64,000 nt of DNA from Metallyticus violacea (GCA_030762175.1 CM060834.1:25594001-25658000), one strand, 5' to 3'. Shown: positions 35,126 to 46,057, numbered from the stretch's first letter. Numbers and translations: made by a program. The notes: generated by a model not told the origin, from the sequence alone.

Positions 35126-36455
35126 CAGGATTGCCATTGATGTTTGCAATCCAAAAAGTTCAATCATATTTAGAACAGAATATTTCTAATTAATTTTAAG
35201 GACGATGAGAAAACGGAAAATAGAACACAGCCGCCACTGTAGCGTATGAAGTGGACGGCTGGTTGAGCCCATCCTTCCTCTATGCCTTGTCCAGTGAACA
35301 AAATCCTCCACTCTCCCTCCCTCCCTCGCTGCGACAATTCGGTTTGCACGCTCCGTTGTACGCCGTACAGATATAAACACGGCACGGGATTAGCATCAGT
35401 GTTCATTGTTTGTCTCCACTGATATCGATACCACAAAACGCGCTGCGAAAATGTTTTGGGGCTCACTCCATGAACAGCTACACAAACACAAAACCTTCTT
35501 GCACACCAAATGTGGTCACATGCCAGGATCAACATTTGTGTATCATAAACTACTCGTGCGATCCAAAATAAACTGAACGAGTACTTCGTTAAACAAGTTC
35601 TAATTATTTATCATGATAACTGATAAGATTGTTTGAAAATAGCAGTTGTTTTTTTTAATCTATAAACAATACTATCATAATACTGGTGCAAATGAGTTTA
35701 TATTTTATTTACAGGACTTTTATTTTCAAAGTTTCACCGTTTGAATAACATTAATTAACATACATTTAATTTTAAAAAAATAACGCCTTAACTATACTGG
35801 GATGTGATTTTTTTTACGAATCCCAAGCGATATCACCTGAACCAGCCCGCCTCGGTATACACAGAAACTACTAATATTCCAATATAAGGCAGTGTTTTCA
35901 CTACAAATCTGCTCTTTTCTAGAGTAACCATTGTTCAAGGAATATTGTTCGGCCTTTCCATTCCTTTCTTTTCTATGTGAACCAGACATCAACTTTTATG
36001 TAAAATTACTGTCATGGAACTTTTTAGTGCTTCTAATAATGAAATCGTTCAGATAGCCGAAGAGTGTAGGTCTTTCACGATGTTGTTGCATCACTTTTTC
36101 TGTTACCCTCGTTATACTGAGACAATAAAGCCCTCTTCTTTCTTATATTGTCACCTCAGGGTTTGCCAACAATGGAGCCGTCTCAGTTTTCTGTAGGTAT
36201 TCACATCTAGTTACTGAAACGTTTTCTGTGGGACGTACATAGTCATACGTGCCTGCTATCTGTCGTTTAGTGTTTTCAAAGCCCTTTTCCCATCTATCTT
36301 TTCATAAGGAATAAATTCACCTGACAGTCACTGTATTCTTTACAAGCTTTGTGATTAATGAGAGAGAGAATTAAAAAGACCCAAAGCTATGCAATGTTAC
36401 CAAAATTGTTGGGATATTTATACTTTTACGCATTATTATAATTGCATTATTTTTT
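35126..36455. other. no gene recognised; GC-richer patch with TATA-like and initiator-like text
   Basis: At 35210-35540 the sequence is GC-richer and carries a 121-codon minus-strand frame (35170-35535), not recognised. TATAAA at 35372 followed by ATCAGTG at 35395 resembles an arthropod TATA plus initiator at 24-26 bp spacing, but no downstream gene is visible. The rest is AT-rich. Confidence 0.3.
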
Positions 36456-37246
36456 TAACATTAAATACTTTTCCAAATATTTTGCAACCACTCGACTCTT
36501 ATGTATTCAGATATCAGTCCTCTTCCATACTCTTTCCCTGCCATTAGGTGATAGGCCCACCATGAAGAGGACAGCTTTCCATTGCTCCTCAGTCCACTGC
36601 AGATGTTGACGAGCAAAGGCAAGGAATGCTTGCCGAGGTTGCTGGGTAAGCAAGGAACCTGACTGGTCTTCTAGAGCTGAGCTGTGCTTCTTCAAATCTC
36701 CTTCTCACTGTTCTCACGCTGACAATGACTCCTGATGTCATTTGCTAGCTATTTTGAGCTTCTACGGCCGTGTGACGATCACGCAAAACTTGCAGCTGCA
36801 GAAATTGTTCATCTCTGGTAGATGTCACACTTCTGCGAACTGATCCTTGTCTTCTGCAGTACATACCTATTTCTCTGAGCCTTTGATATGTCCTGTGTAA
36901 AGTAGTGTCATTAACCCCATAAAATCATGTGTTAAACTGATTGAAATACCTCAACAATAGAACAAAACTGATGTAAGAACAATACAAAAACAATGTCATT
37001 AGACATTTCAATTAGCCTAGGTGTAAAAATGTGATAAGCTTGTAATTCATTTTCATGCTCATACAATAAAGGAAATTATAGACTCAAAATGATATTCCAA
37101 TACATCAGAGTGGTTGTAAAATGTTTGGAAAAGTATTTAATATTTAAAAAATGAATGTAATCATATTAATTCATACATAATAATACGTAACATTAAAAAA
37201 AACATTAAAAATTTTAGGTATGGCATTTTTTCCTCCGTCTTAGTGT
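36375..37246 (-). mobile_element. Tc1-like element with long terminal inverted repeats
   Basis: Inner TIR segments 36461-36492 and 37109-37140 match at about 30 of 32 bases (ttttccaaatattttgcaac versus the reverse complement of gttgtaaaatgtttggaaaa). Pairing continues outward with more mismatches to roughly 36375 and 37246. Between them lies the N-terminal part of a Tc1 transposase on the minus strand. The total length is much shorter than a complete Tc1-like element of about 1.6 kb or more, so this is an internally deleted, non-autonomous copy. Confidence 0.8.
36500..36930 (-). pseudogene. Tc1-like transposase, N-terminal half, catalytic part deleted
   Basis: The minus strand reads LHRTYQRLREIGMYCRRQGS near 36860-36910, SVRRSVTSTRDEQFLQLQVL near 36790-36850, and FARQHLQWTEEQWKAVLF near 36560-36610. 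This directly continues with GLSPNGRERVWKRTDI. In Tc1 transposases VLFTDESRF precedes the NPDGRERVWRR block; here the DES segment with a catalytic Asp is missing, replaced by MV. One in-frame stop lies near 36745. The catalytic domain beyond the KRT motif is absent. Confidence 0.78.
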
Positions 37247-38300
37247 ATTAGGTTGGCCAGAAAGATTTTTCTTACGACCATTCTCTTTATTTTACTAGAG
37301 CTACCAGGCAACAAATGATATGTTTACATTTGCTGAAGGTATTATGGTCAAACGCCCGTAGTCACCCAAAAATATTAAGAAGTGAACAGAAGCTTGCAAA
37401 ACTTACATAAAATGGTAACAGAAGTCAGAAGATGTGAGCTTGTCGGAAGTTATTAATCCACCATCTAACCCCAAAAACCAATTTTATTTATAGCAGATTT
37501 CGCAACAGAAATAGAAAATGGCGTTTAAGTGGTGGGGATGGTGATGACCTCAGTATCTCTCTATTGGCAAAACAATGCAAGTTGGTTCATAGTTCAACGA
37601 GTCTTTCGTATGTTTGAGATCAACAAATAGGGTAGAAATTACTTTGTGATTGACACTTGGGCCATGCTTATGCCGGCGACTCAGCTGGCAAGAGGTTTGT
37701 CATATCGCTGACCAATCGGGTAACAAAAACACTACATCGTCAGAGGCATGATGTCATCGGCGTTGCAACAGTTACGGGGTTAAGGGTAGTAACCCAGTAG
37801 CAACAAGTGTTCAAGTGCGTGCAATGATCTAATTTTGTATGCATATACTTTATTAAGTGTAGTTGTTGTGTTTTTTATCATTCATCAAACAAAAGTGATT
37901 CTGTAGTATTTCAATTAACAAGAATTCATACCAGAGGTGTTGGAGAGAATGCGTGGGCATCCTAGAAGAAATAGAGGAATGTTTTACAATACAACTTAGG
38001 TGGCTAAAGTGATGGCAGTGACAGTGAACATAGTGAAATGGAAATCAACGGTAAAGAGAGGCAGGAAGATGATCTTAGAATGCAGCCGCTTGAGACGGAT
38101 AGCGAGTGATAGGATGTGGCAACAGCGTGCTGGCGCGGCCATGTGGCATCAGAAACGTCAATTATCAAGTAACCTCTCCCCTATTGTAATGTTAAAATTG
38201 ACCTCTCATTGGTTGGCTCATTCAGAAGGCATTTTATAGTTTATAGAATTTCAGTCTGATTAATATTGTTATATATGACATGGATTATTGTTTTACTTTG
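37247..38300. other. possible mariner end at 37,247; otherwise no gene recognised
   Basis: The text attaggttggccagaaagat at 37247-37266 resembles mariner terminal repeats (TTAGGTTGGC...), but no transposase is recognised beside it. A 79-codon frame at 38000-38239 (+) is not recognised. Confidence 0.35.
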
Positions 38301-38306
38301 CATTCA

Positions 38307-38403
<97 letters not shown>

Positions 38404-38404
38404 T
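38307..38404. repeat. long (ATT)n microsatellite
   Basis: About 97 bp, about 32 uninterrupted ATT units, the longest simple repeat in the window. Confidence 0.98.
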
Positions 38405-38639
38405 TGTGACGATAGCTATAGTTTATACATTTTCTGGAAAGTAAAAATTAAATTAAAAGTAAATGTACATGCAAATCTTCTCGCTAGTCAATTAATTATA
38501 TTTTGTATCAATGCTGATCGAGAATTGGAGTGATTGCAGCACGCACGTTGTCTCACTACTAGTGTTTTCAAATAAATTAAACGGCTTTCATTAATCTCAG
38601 GTACGCACACCAATGAAGCGAAAAAGAGAGAGAAAGAAC

Positions 38640-39330
38640 ATATTACTAGCTTTTCGAGCTATAAAATAAATTAAAACAGTATATTTTACTGCCACACGTA
38701 CAAATGAATCCTCTTTGATCGTCTAAAGGAATGGTTGCAACATGTTCAGTATAACCGAAGAAACAAACGAACATTTTCTTGGAAGTGTTTCGTGAAGGAA
38801 CAATTTTTGTGGGATTCGGTTCATCTTGGAACACCCAAACAGTGCATTGTTCTTAGTTTCCGGTTCATACGAATGAATATATTCAAGTTTGTCACCTATT
38901 ACGATATTGTATACGGATTTTGCAGTTCCAAGGTGAAATTGTTTAAGCATTTCATTACATCAATAAACACGAGCATTTTTGTTTTATTTTTTTTTTTTTT
39001 GAAAACAAATTATAAGGAACTTATTGCGAATAGATCTTTTTAATAGCTAAATGTTCATTCATAATCGAATCAAATGTACTGCAGTCTTCGATATGCTTAA
39101 GAATGCCTCTATCTCACTGTAAGTCACATGCCGATCTTGTTTTCGATGTTTCTTGGAATGACAACGGACTTGGTCGACCTTCTTCACGAAATTTATCACT
39201 GACGGATGCACGACCTCAACGAAATTCTGCAAACCAATTGTAAACAGCCTTTACTAGAAAGGTTAAAAAAAAAAAAAAAAAAAAAATGCAACGAAAACCT
39301 TCACGAGAAATTTCAATTTTTTCGCAAATT
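38640..39330 (-). pseudogene. mariner transposase relic, N-terminal two thirds
   Basis: Minus-strand frames in order: NWFAEFR and GRASVSDKFREEGRPSP near 39180-39240, RHVTYSEIEAFLSISKTAVH near 39085-39145 (helix-turn-helix), VYNIVIGDKLEYIHSYEPET near 38855-38915 (first catalytic Asp in GDK), VFQDEPNPTKIVPSRNTSK near 38780-38835, and FVCFFGYTEHVATIPL near 38730-38780. A frameshift at about 38835 and a 22-bp A run near 39265 break the frame. The HDNA and PPYSPD blocks are absent, so the 3' half is lost. A probable terminal repeat acgagagttactttttaag (reverse strand) lies near 39450. Confidence 0.82.
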
Positions 39331-39479
39331 TTGTAAACAACTACTCGGTCAATTCTAAGCTGCAACTGTTTTCACAGTAACAAATATCAATTGTTGCCAA
39401 AATAGTGATGATATCTCAATAGCGCCACCTAGTGGTCATTTGTAAAAACTTAAAAAGTAACTCTCGTACCAACTATGTA

Positions 39480-40150
39480 CGTGCATGTTTCTAATCTGCT
39501 CCAATAATATTGTATAAGTAATGACAAAGGTAGTCCCAAATCCTTTTCTGGACGCATGTTTTGCTGTCAACTGCATTCATGGACTTCTGTAAACCCAGCG
39601 GCGACTTCGAATGTTGCAGCAAAATATTCTAACATGCCAAGAATATTAACATTTCCTGACAGACAGGCGACATTATATTGTCTTTCTCACTTTCTTCGGA
39701 TGACAGTTCTTCCACCTCAAACACACCATTACAATGTAATCATCATCCACACTAACCTCAAAGCTTGTAACGTCCCACTCTTCAAGTGAGTGGCATCCAT
39801 GGACATGATTAGCGTCACTATGTCCCCAGGCTGTGTTAAGACAGGTTCTATGCATATAGACTCTCATTACAGCTTTTATTGCCTCAAGCACACTCAAGCC
39901 TGGGGTTGGCTCATTATTTTCAGCAGCTCGTATTGCAGCTCCCACATATTGCTTGTAATAATGCCTTCACTATACTGGGAAGTGTTTTTTTTTTCTCTAA
40001 AAAGTACATTTGTTTGTTTTGGTTTTATAAAAATTACAGGTTTTCTCCTTCAAAACGATATATATACTTTTAAAAGAAACGTGGAAAATCCTGTAGATAC
40101 CTAACAACTTTTTGAAACGCACTGTAAAGTGACACTGTTAAATATGATTA
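39480..40150. other. no gene recognised
   Basis: Overlapping frames on both strands at 39556-40104 are not recognised and read as chance. Confidence 0.4.
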
Positions 40151-40152
40151 AC

Positions 40153-40722
40153 ACTGTAAAATAGCACGATATTTCGAGCCACTGCACCGGCCCTTGATCG
40201 CGAAGCGAGACCATGAAGACTTCTGCAATTAGTATACCGTGAAAGTTACTCAGAGGACTCGCAAGATATGCAACATAAGAGAAACTAAAACAACTGGCTT
40301 CCAGTGAGGGAAAAGTTAGAGGAAAATATTTAAACCTGTGGGAGACTTAAGTAGAACCACAGACACACAGTTAAAACCGGCTTTCCTCTGCCTGTACCCC
40401 AACATTCCAGCCTTCACCACTTTGCTTTTGAAACACGTTTTTCCTTAGTCTTCATTATTACCATATCTCCATCTTCCCTCAGTAGTACACTTAGAGATTG
40501 AGAGATGGTGACCATAGTTCTACATAAGGCTCGCACTCCTCCAGGCCTAAATATGTTCCCCTAATTTTTTCCTTGTTGGAAACCAATTGTTTTAGTTTAG
40601 CCTATGTTTTGCCAGGATGCCCTGCGGGTCCTCTGAGTAACTTTCACGATATACTAGTTGCAGAAGTAGTCTTTATAGTCGCGAACAAGAGCCAGCGATT
40701 CGAAGTATCGTGTTTTTAGCAG
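40153..40722. repeat. large imperfect palindrome, arms about 210 bp
   Basis: Left arm 40153-40362 and right arm 40511-40722 are inverted copies with many substitutions. The best stretch is tatcgtgaaagttactcaga versus taccgtgaaagttactcaga. Others pair gcacgatatttcga with tcgaagtatcgtg, and ttaagtagaacca with tagttctacataag. The spacer is about 148 bp. The arm ends carry the same CGAA(A/G)TAT text as the two hairpin elements. No transposase is inside. It is probably a foldback-type element. Confidence 0.8.

Positions 40723-40728
<6 letters not shown>

Positions 40729-40757
<29 letters not shown>
40729..40757. repeat. (TA)n microsatellite between palindrome and hairpin
   Basis: About 29 bp of alternating TA separating the two palindromic structures. 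Confidence 0.95.
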
Positions 40758-40762
<5 letters not shown>

Positions 40763-40985
40763 TAAATAAAGATAAAACACAGAGAAAGAGTCACACTTGA
40801 AATTGCTATATTTCGAACTACTGCGAGTTCTTTAATGGTCTAGCTTCTTGCCATTGAAGAACTCGCAGTAGTTCGAAATATAGCAATTTCAAGTGTGACT
40901 CTTTCTCTGTGTTTTATCTTTATCTACTTTTATTATTAGTGTTAATTTGTCACATTGTTAATAGTGTTTCTTTACTTTTATTTTT
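40758..40985. repeat. hairpin (foldback) element 2, near-perfect
   Basis: Arms 40758-40838 and 40851-40931 pair at 79 of 81 positions around a 12-nt loop. The right arm opens with TTGAAGA, has a small internal stem GAACT/AGTTC and then GAAATATAG, and continues caatttcaagtgtgactctt. The segment after it (gttaatttgtcacattgtta, tagtgtttctttac) matches the sequence following hairpin element 1 at 5.3 kb, so the family unit extends beyond the hairpin. Confidence 0.92.
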
Positions 40986-41194
40986 CATTAATATATATAA
41001 ATTTTGGTGGTCATTTTACTTCGATGGCATCGCTGGCAGCATTTTTGTTTGTTTTAATTGAAAGGCTGTGAAGCACATTGTTATTTGTTAAGACATTTCA
41101 GTTTTGTAAGCAGTTAACAGTATGGGAGTAGGAGTAAATTTCGTAAATACTATAAGGGATATGAGGTAAACCATATGTGCCAATACATTTTCAT

Positions 41195-41660
41195 AAGCTA
41201 TTCACAGATGACAATTCACAGCATGGGCTTTGCCCTAAAGATGAAGATTCTTGGCGTGGATATCAAAAAACTAAAGTAAATGGATAAAACACTCATAAAC
41301 ATTCACTTTCAGAGTCAGCTATAAAACCCATTTTTAGGGATATTTCTGAAGATCGTCTGTTAAAAAATGCCTCCATGTTAGTGTACAAAATCCCAAAGAA
41401 ATTTTCGATTACTTGATATGGGAGCGAGTGACAAAAATGTTTATGTTGAGTTAAAGGCACTAAATATCGGAGTTATAGATAGTGTAATTGCTTCAATGAT
41501 GCACGTAGTGGTGGAATTAGTGTTTACAAAATTGGGTTGAACATTGGAAATAACAGGAGAAGTTGACTAACGAAAATAGATACGCGGCGACCCTCAGATG
41601 CTAAAATTACCAAAAAGTTGCAGAATATTAAAATAGAGACTGCAGAAAATTAAAATAGAG
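41195..41660 (+). pseudogene. Mutator-like (MULE) transposase-domain relic
   Basis: Plus-strand frames give HGLCPKDEDSWRGYQKTK near 41222-41276, AIKPIFRDISEDRLLK near 41321-41368, and IWERVTKNVYVELKALNIGV near 41418-41477, then VIAFN-type text near 41485. These match the block order HxxCPxGxxSWCxYQ, VKPIFxDLSxxxLLxxCLHG, NESFNxxIWxRxPKxxFV of the Mutator-like transposase-domain proteins common in insects. Frameshifts separate the blocks. A tandem 24-bp duplication (gagactgcagaaaattaaaat) lies near 41634-41670. Confidence 0.65.
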
Positions 41661-42580
41661 ACTGCAGAAAAACAAGAGAAACTTGCTAAAATATAAACTT
41701 TATATAGAAGATTTTTGGCGGCACAGTTAGAAAATGAAGTTCTCTTAAACTGTCTGGCTAAGTTGCGATTTGGAAGATTGACACAGGTTATTGATGAAAG
41801 GTTTTGCGTTTATGGTGTTGGCATAGGTATGTGTATGCGACTGCAAGAGAAAATTGGGAAAACAGGTTGCAGCGTAATATTCTTTTAAGTTTGAGGGGTT
41901 AATTTACGAGTAAGTTTGGGTGCAAAATTTAAAAAAAAACTCACTCAAGGATGAATGCTTTGACATTTATTTGCGGTTAGGTGATCAAGAATCCTCTGCA
42001 CAGAAGTACAACTTTTGCAACTGGCCAATCGGTTCGCCAGCGGCAGGGCATCTGTAAGAATGTGAATGCTAGTCGTTGAAGTTTCCCAGGAACTTTGATG
42101 TTTTGTCTGATGCGCTGGAACGTCAGATGGGCCCCGAAGGCGCATACCATTATTCACGGCGATTTGAATGTGAAAAGGTGTGTGCACTTGGATTCCCTGG
42201 ATGTTGACACAGACAAAGGCGGAAGAATCGAAGTCTGTCATCGGAAGTACATAATGAAGATCCGGATTGTTGGAGAACCTGGTGACTGGTAATGAGTCAT
42301 TGACACAGCATAGTAGAAAGTCCAATCCATACAATGGAAACATTCAAGGAGTCACCCCGAGAAAATTCCTAGCGCTCCTTAGGGGCAAGTTGATATTACC
42401 GTCTTTCGGGACACTTAAACCATGCTTCTAATGGACTGATGATTTCCTGAATAAATAACTGACAACACGCAAGATTCAGCAACGGAGAAAGAGGAAGTGG
42501 TCGACAAGACTGTTCCATCAATGGTAATGCGCGATGATCACAAAGTTGGCATCGCTGGGAGTTCATTGTTATGCTGCCCC
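41661..42580. other. no gene recognised; 132-codon minus frame at 41,945-42,343
   Basis: The minus-strand frame 41945-42343 (DFDSSAFVCVNIQGIQVHTP within) has mildly coding-like composition but matches nothing I know. There is no start or splice context to support it. Confidence 0.25.
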
Positions 42581-42583
42581 ATA

Positions 42584-42830
42584 ATATTCACCAGTGGTAA
42601 AGGTTAACGGATTTCTTGTCGGAAGTTTCTATGGCATAATATTTTGGGATTGTAAAGGGTAGGAGGAATATTTTTTGTCTTGAAACTTTTGTACATCTGC
42701 ATGCACCATATTCACCAGTGGTAAAGGTTAATGGATTTCTTGTAGGAGGTTTGTGTGGTTGGATAATAAGGGATTGTAAATGGTAGGAGGGATATTTTTG
42801 TGTTGAAACTTTTGAATTGGTTTTAAACAC
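42584..42830. repeat. diverged 124-bp tandem duplication
   Basis: atattcaccagtggtaaagg starts units at 42584 and 42708. Each also contains ggatttcttgt, ggattgtaaa, ggtaggagg and ttgaaactttt in the same order. They are about 80 percent identical by eye. Confidence 0.9.
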
Positions 42831-44160
42831 ATATATTTGCAATAAAAAATTCCTGCCGGAATCAAATTGTTGTTCATATTAACGTACTCGTCTTAAGCGA
42901 GATCTACTTATAGTTTTGGTATACTTTAAACAGTATCTATAATTCGTGATTTTCTGTTTTTATTGGCTAAACAAATAAAAAAATATGAAATAACGGATAA
43001 CAAATTGGCTACAAGCAATAAGAAAATGATTGCGCGGGAAAGAGCAACTAGCGCTCGCTTGGGTCACAACGGCAGTACATGGAAACTAAAGCGTTAATTT
43101 GCATTGCTTTGAGTATCAACAAGTATCTGTGCTGATGTGCGGCGTATTGATTTTCGTGAGGTTATTTTTGCATCCAAGAAGCAAGTTATAAGGCGACAGC
43201 AACATGACAGCTTGAGCAACAATTAACGAAAGCAAAGCCGCGACCTGCCGTGTGAAACGGAAGTACCTAAGGTTTTAACAAGCCAGCCAGGCAACCCTGT
43301 GTGAAGTGACAGCTTGAGGGTGAAGAGGGTAATGACTGTGAAGGGCTCCTGACTCGAAGGGTTGCTGACCACAGGAAAAGGTTCTAGAGCTTGTCGGTCC
43401 TATAATAGGCCTGCATCCCCTTTAGCGCTTCTGTCTTTTTTCATCTATCCTTTTTCTTCTTCTTTTTTTTCTCTTGCTGCACCGTTCGATAAAGGGCTTA
43501 AAGATCCAGGGAACCTGAATCATAAAGTTAATCTACGTGCATATATCGCAACTAAAGTGGCTCATAAATGCATTAAGAGAGAACAAAACACAAGGAATTA
43601 TATTGCATCGTAAAATATATGCTGAAGAGGTAATTGCACTGTTGTAACATTAGGGGATATTAAAATCAGCACTTTTGGGTGCTCGGCGAGGACTTTATGG
43701 CAATATAACGGTTTCCACACTAACTTACTTACAATCTGAGCCCCTACAACACTAACTGGGCTGATATGAAGTGACACAAATAGATGCGGCAGCTCATTTT
43801 GGGGGCAATAGCTACCTGTAAAGTTAAGAGATTTATTGTATGAATGGATAGAAATAATAAAACCTAGTATGACAGAAATAATTACAGATTTTTCGTTGAA
43901 ACTGGCAGTCAGTGATTTATATCATCTTTGTGATTCATTTATATAAGATTAGTGAAATGTATATCGTACGGTTTCCTGAAATATATGAATAGACAAGGAG
44001 AGACAACACCATTTTGGTAACTAAATGAATGGAAAAAAAAAAAAAAAAAAAAAAAAAAACCCTCCTACTAATGAAATTACTATATGAAGAATTTAGATGG
44101 TTGCAATTATACTTTTTGCTATGTTAATGGAGTGAAATTTTGAATCCGTGAAAAAATGTG
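42831..44160. other. no gene recognised; poly-A at 44,033-44,059
   Basis: A plus-strand frame at 43362-43613 is not recognised. A 27-bp A run at 44033-44059 could be a retroposon tail, but no body was identified upstream. Confidence 0.4.
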
Positions 44161-44164
44161 AGTG

Positions 44165-45190
44165 ATGTAGGGTGGTTATAATGTATCAAATTATGAACTT
44201 TATTTTTTCAAAACATATTGAACAAGGACATAAACATGTTCATTAAATCTTCCCATTTCAAGTATGGAAAATGATACTGGGCAATGACTCACTCTTTCGT
44301 GCTGGCATGTAAGAGCTCCGTTCAGGAATCCACTATGACTGCCTCACAAACTTACATCTCGATTTTGCCGACAATAGTCGAATTTGCTCCTTTAGCTCGC
44401 GGAAGTTTCATGGTTTATTGAGAGAAACCAATTATTTAAGATTACCCCAAAGAAAACAATTTTAAGGGGTTAAATTACATGACCTTTTCTGGTCACCATT
44501 ACGCGAGATGTGCCGATCCGGGAGTCTCTCATGGAACAATGTAACCGGCAGTGTGACAGATGACACCATCCTGCTTAAGCCACAACTCCTGAATGTCCAT
44601 TCCATCCAAAGGGGCCACAAAAATCTCTTATCATCGTACGGTGTAGATCTGCATTAACTGTCACAGCTTGTCCTCTTCAACTTAAAAAAATAAGGGCCCA
44701 TGACACCACCCGCCGAAAATCCACACCAAACCGCCACTCACTGTGGGTGTATTTTCTTTTTCTTTAATCAGGCAAGGCTTTTCTGATGCCTAGATACGGT
44801 AATTCTGTTTATTCACAAATCCTTTAAGTGGAGGTGTTCCTCGTCACTGAAGATTATTTTCCTCGCAAAGTCGTCCTCCTCCTTTTATCTTTACAGAAAC
44901 CTCGTGATCGGTCACTATCAGCTTCTGCATTAAATGAATTTAATAAGAGCGCTGATAGAAATCATGCCGAAGAACTCATCGCACTGAAGAAATTCCTATG
45001 CTCAATTCTTAGGACCGATTGCATTGGACTAACATTCATACACTGTCACGAAACCATCGCAATGTTTTGAACAGACTGGTCAGAACGAGGACACCCATAA
45101 CTTTTAATGTTGACTGTTGAACCTGTTTCGTATAACTTTTCCATAAGTCTGCGAACTGTTCATTCCGTGCTTTCTCCGTTCTGAAAAATT
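44165..45190 (-). pseudogene. IS630/Tc-type transposase relic
   Basis: Minus-strand frames give LKGFVNKQNYRIWASEKP-type text (stop in place of W) near 44770-44830, corresponding to HLNGFVNKQNCRIWGSENP. FGGWCHGPLFF lies near 44690-44730. KQDGVICHTAGYIVP lies near 44545-44590 with the second catalytic Asp (QQDGATCHTA). A C-terminal CQHERVSHCP stretch lies near 44285-44315 in place of CQxxxGGHLP. Many stops make it inactive. The 3' end near 44165-44215 (ttatgaactttattttttc) is probably close to the element end. Confidence 0.75.
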
Positions 45191-45234
45191 CTCATAATTA
45201 ACACAAGTTGCTAAATATTTTTTGATGGCAAATT

Positions 45235-46057
45235 ATGTTGAGGAAATTGAAATGAACCTCAAAACTAATGAACTGTATTTATGCACCACAATTTGATCAT
45301 TTTAATAAATGTGAGTGTATTTTGACCTCTGCATTCTAAAATTTGTTCGTAATTAAACACAGGTTTATTACTCAATTAAAACCTGTAATTTCAAGTAAAA
45401 TATTTCCCCCATGGAAATGAACATAAAAACTAACGATTATATACAATTACTACATTTTGAGTGCATTTTTGAAGCCTGTGTTCTTAAATTTGTTTTAAAT
45501 GAATGGATTTAAATTTTTGCTTCAATTAAAGTATTTAATTTCAAGTAAAAGATTTCCCCTATGGAAATGAACCTCAAGAATTGTAATTATGTATCTCAAT
45601 TACTGCATTCTCAATAAATATGAGCATATATTTTAAATCCTGTATTCTTAAATTTGTTTGCCATTAAACATATATTTAAATATTTGCTTCAATTAAAACC
45701 TTTAATTTCAAATAAAACTTTTACACTATGGAAATGAATAATGAACTGTAATTGTCTGCCTCCATTACTGTTTTTTAATAAATGTGAATTTTGAAGCCTG
45801 TATTCTAAATTTGTTTTTAATTAAACATAGATTTAAAAGTTTGCTTAAATTAAAACCTTTAATATTAAGTAAAATATTTCCCCTATGGAAATGAACCTCA
45901 AGAATAATGAATTGTAATTATGTACAATTACTATATTCTTAACAAATATGAGTATATATTTTGAAACATGTATTCTTAAATTTGTTTTCCCTTAAACATA
46001 TATTTAAATATTTGCCTCAATTAAAGTTTTTAATTATAAATAAAATATTTTCCCAAT
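45235..46057. repeat. tandem array, five units of 150-167 bp
   Basis: Units start near (g/t)gaaatgaac at 45248, 45412, 45561, 45728 and 45885. Each has an ATTAC(T) stretch, an aataaatatgagt or aaatgtgagt phrase, the text gtattcttaaatttgtttt, then aattaaaacctttaatttca and gtaaaatatttccccta. AT content is very high and there is no coding capacity. The period is close to a nucleosome repeat. Confidence 0.9.

Noticed and set aside
35170..35535. 121-codon minus-strand frame in the GC-richer patch
   Set aside because: No similarity recognised and two competing frames on the same strand.
37247..37290. Autonomous mariner element starting at ttaggttggccagaaag
   Set aside because: Terminal-repeat-like text only; no transposase blocks or matching second end nearby.
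41945..42343. 132-codon minus-strand frame
   Set aside because: Mildly protein-like but unmatched; the opposite strand also has an open frame here and there is no splice context.
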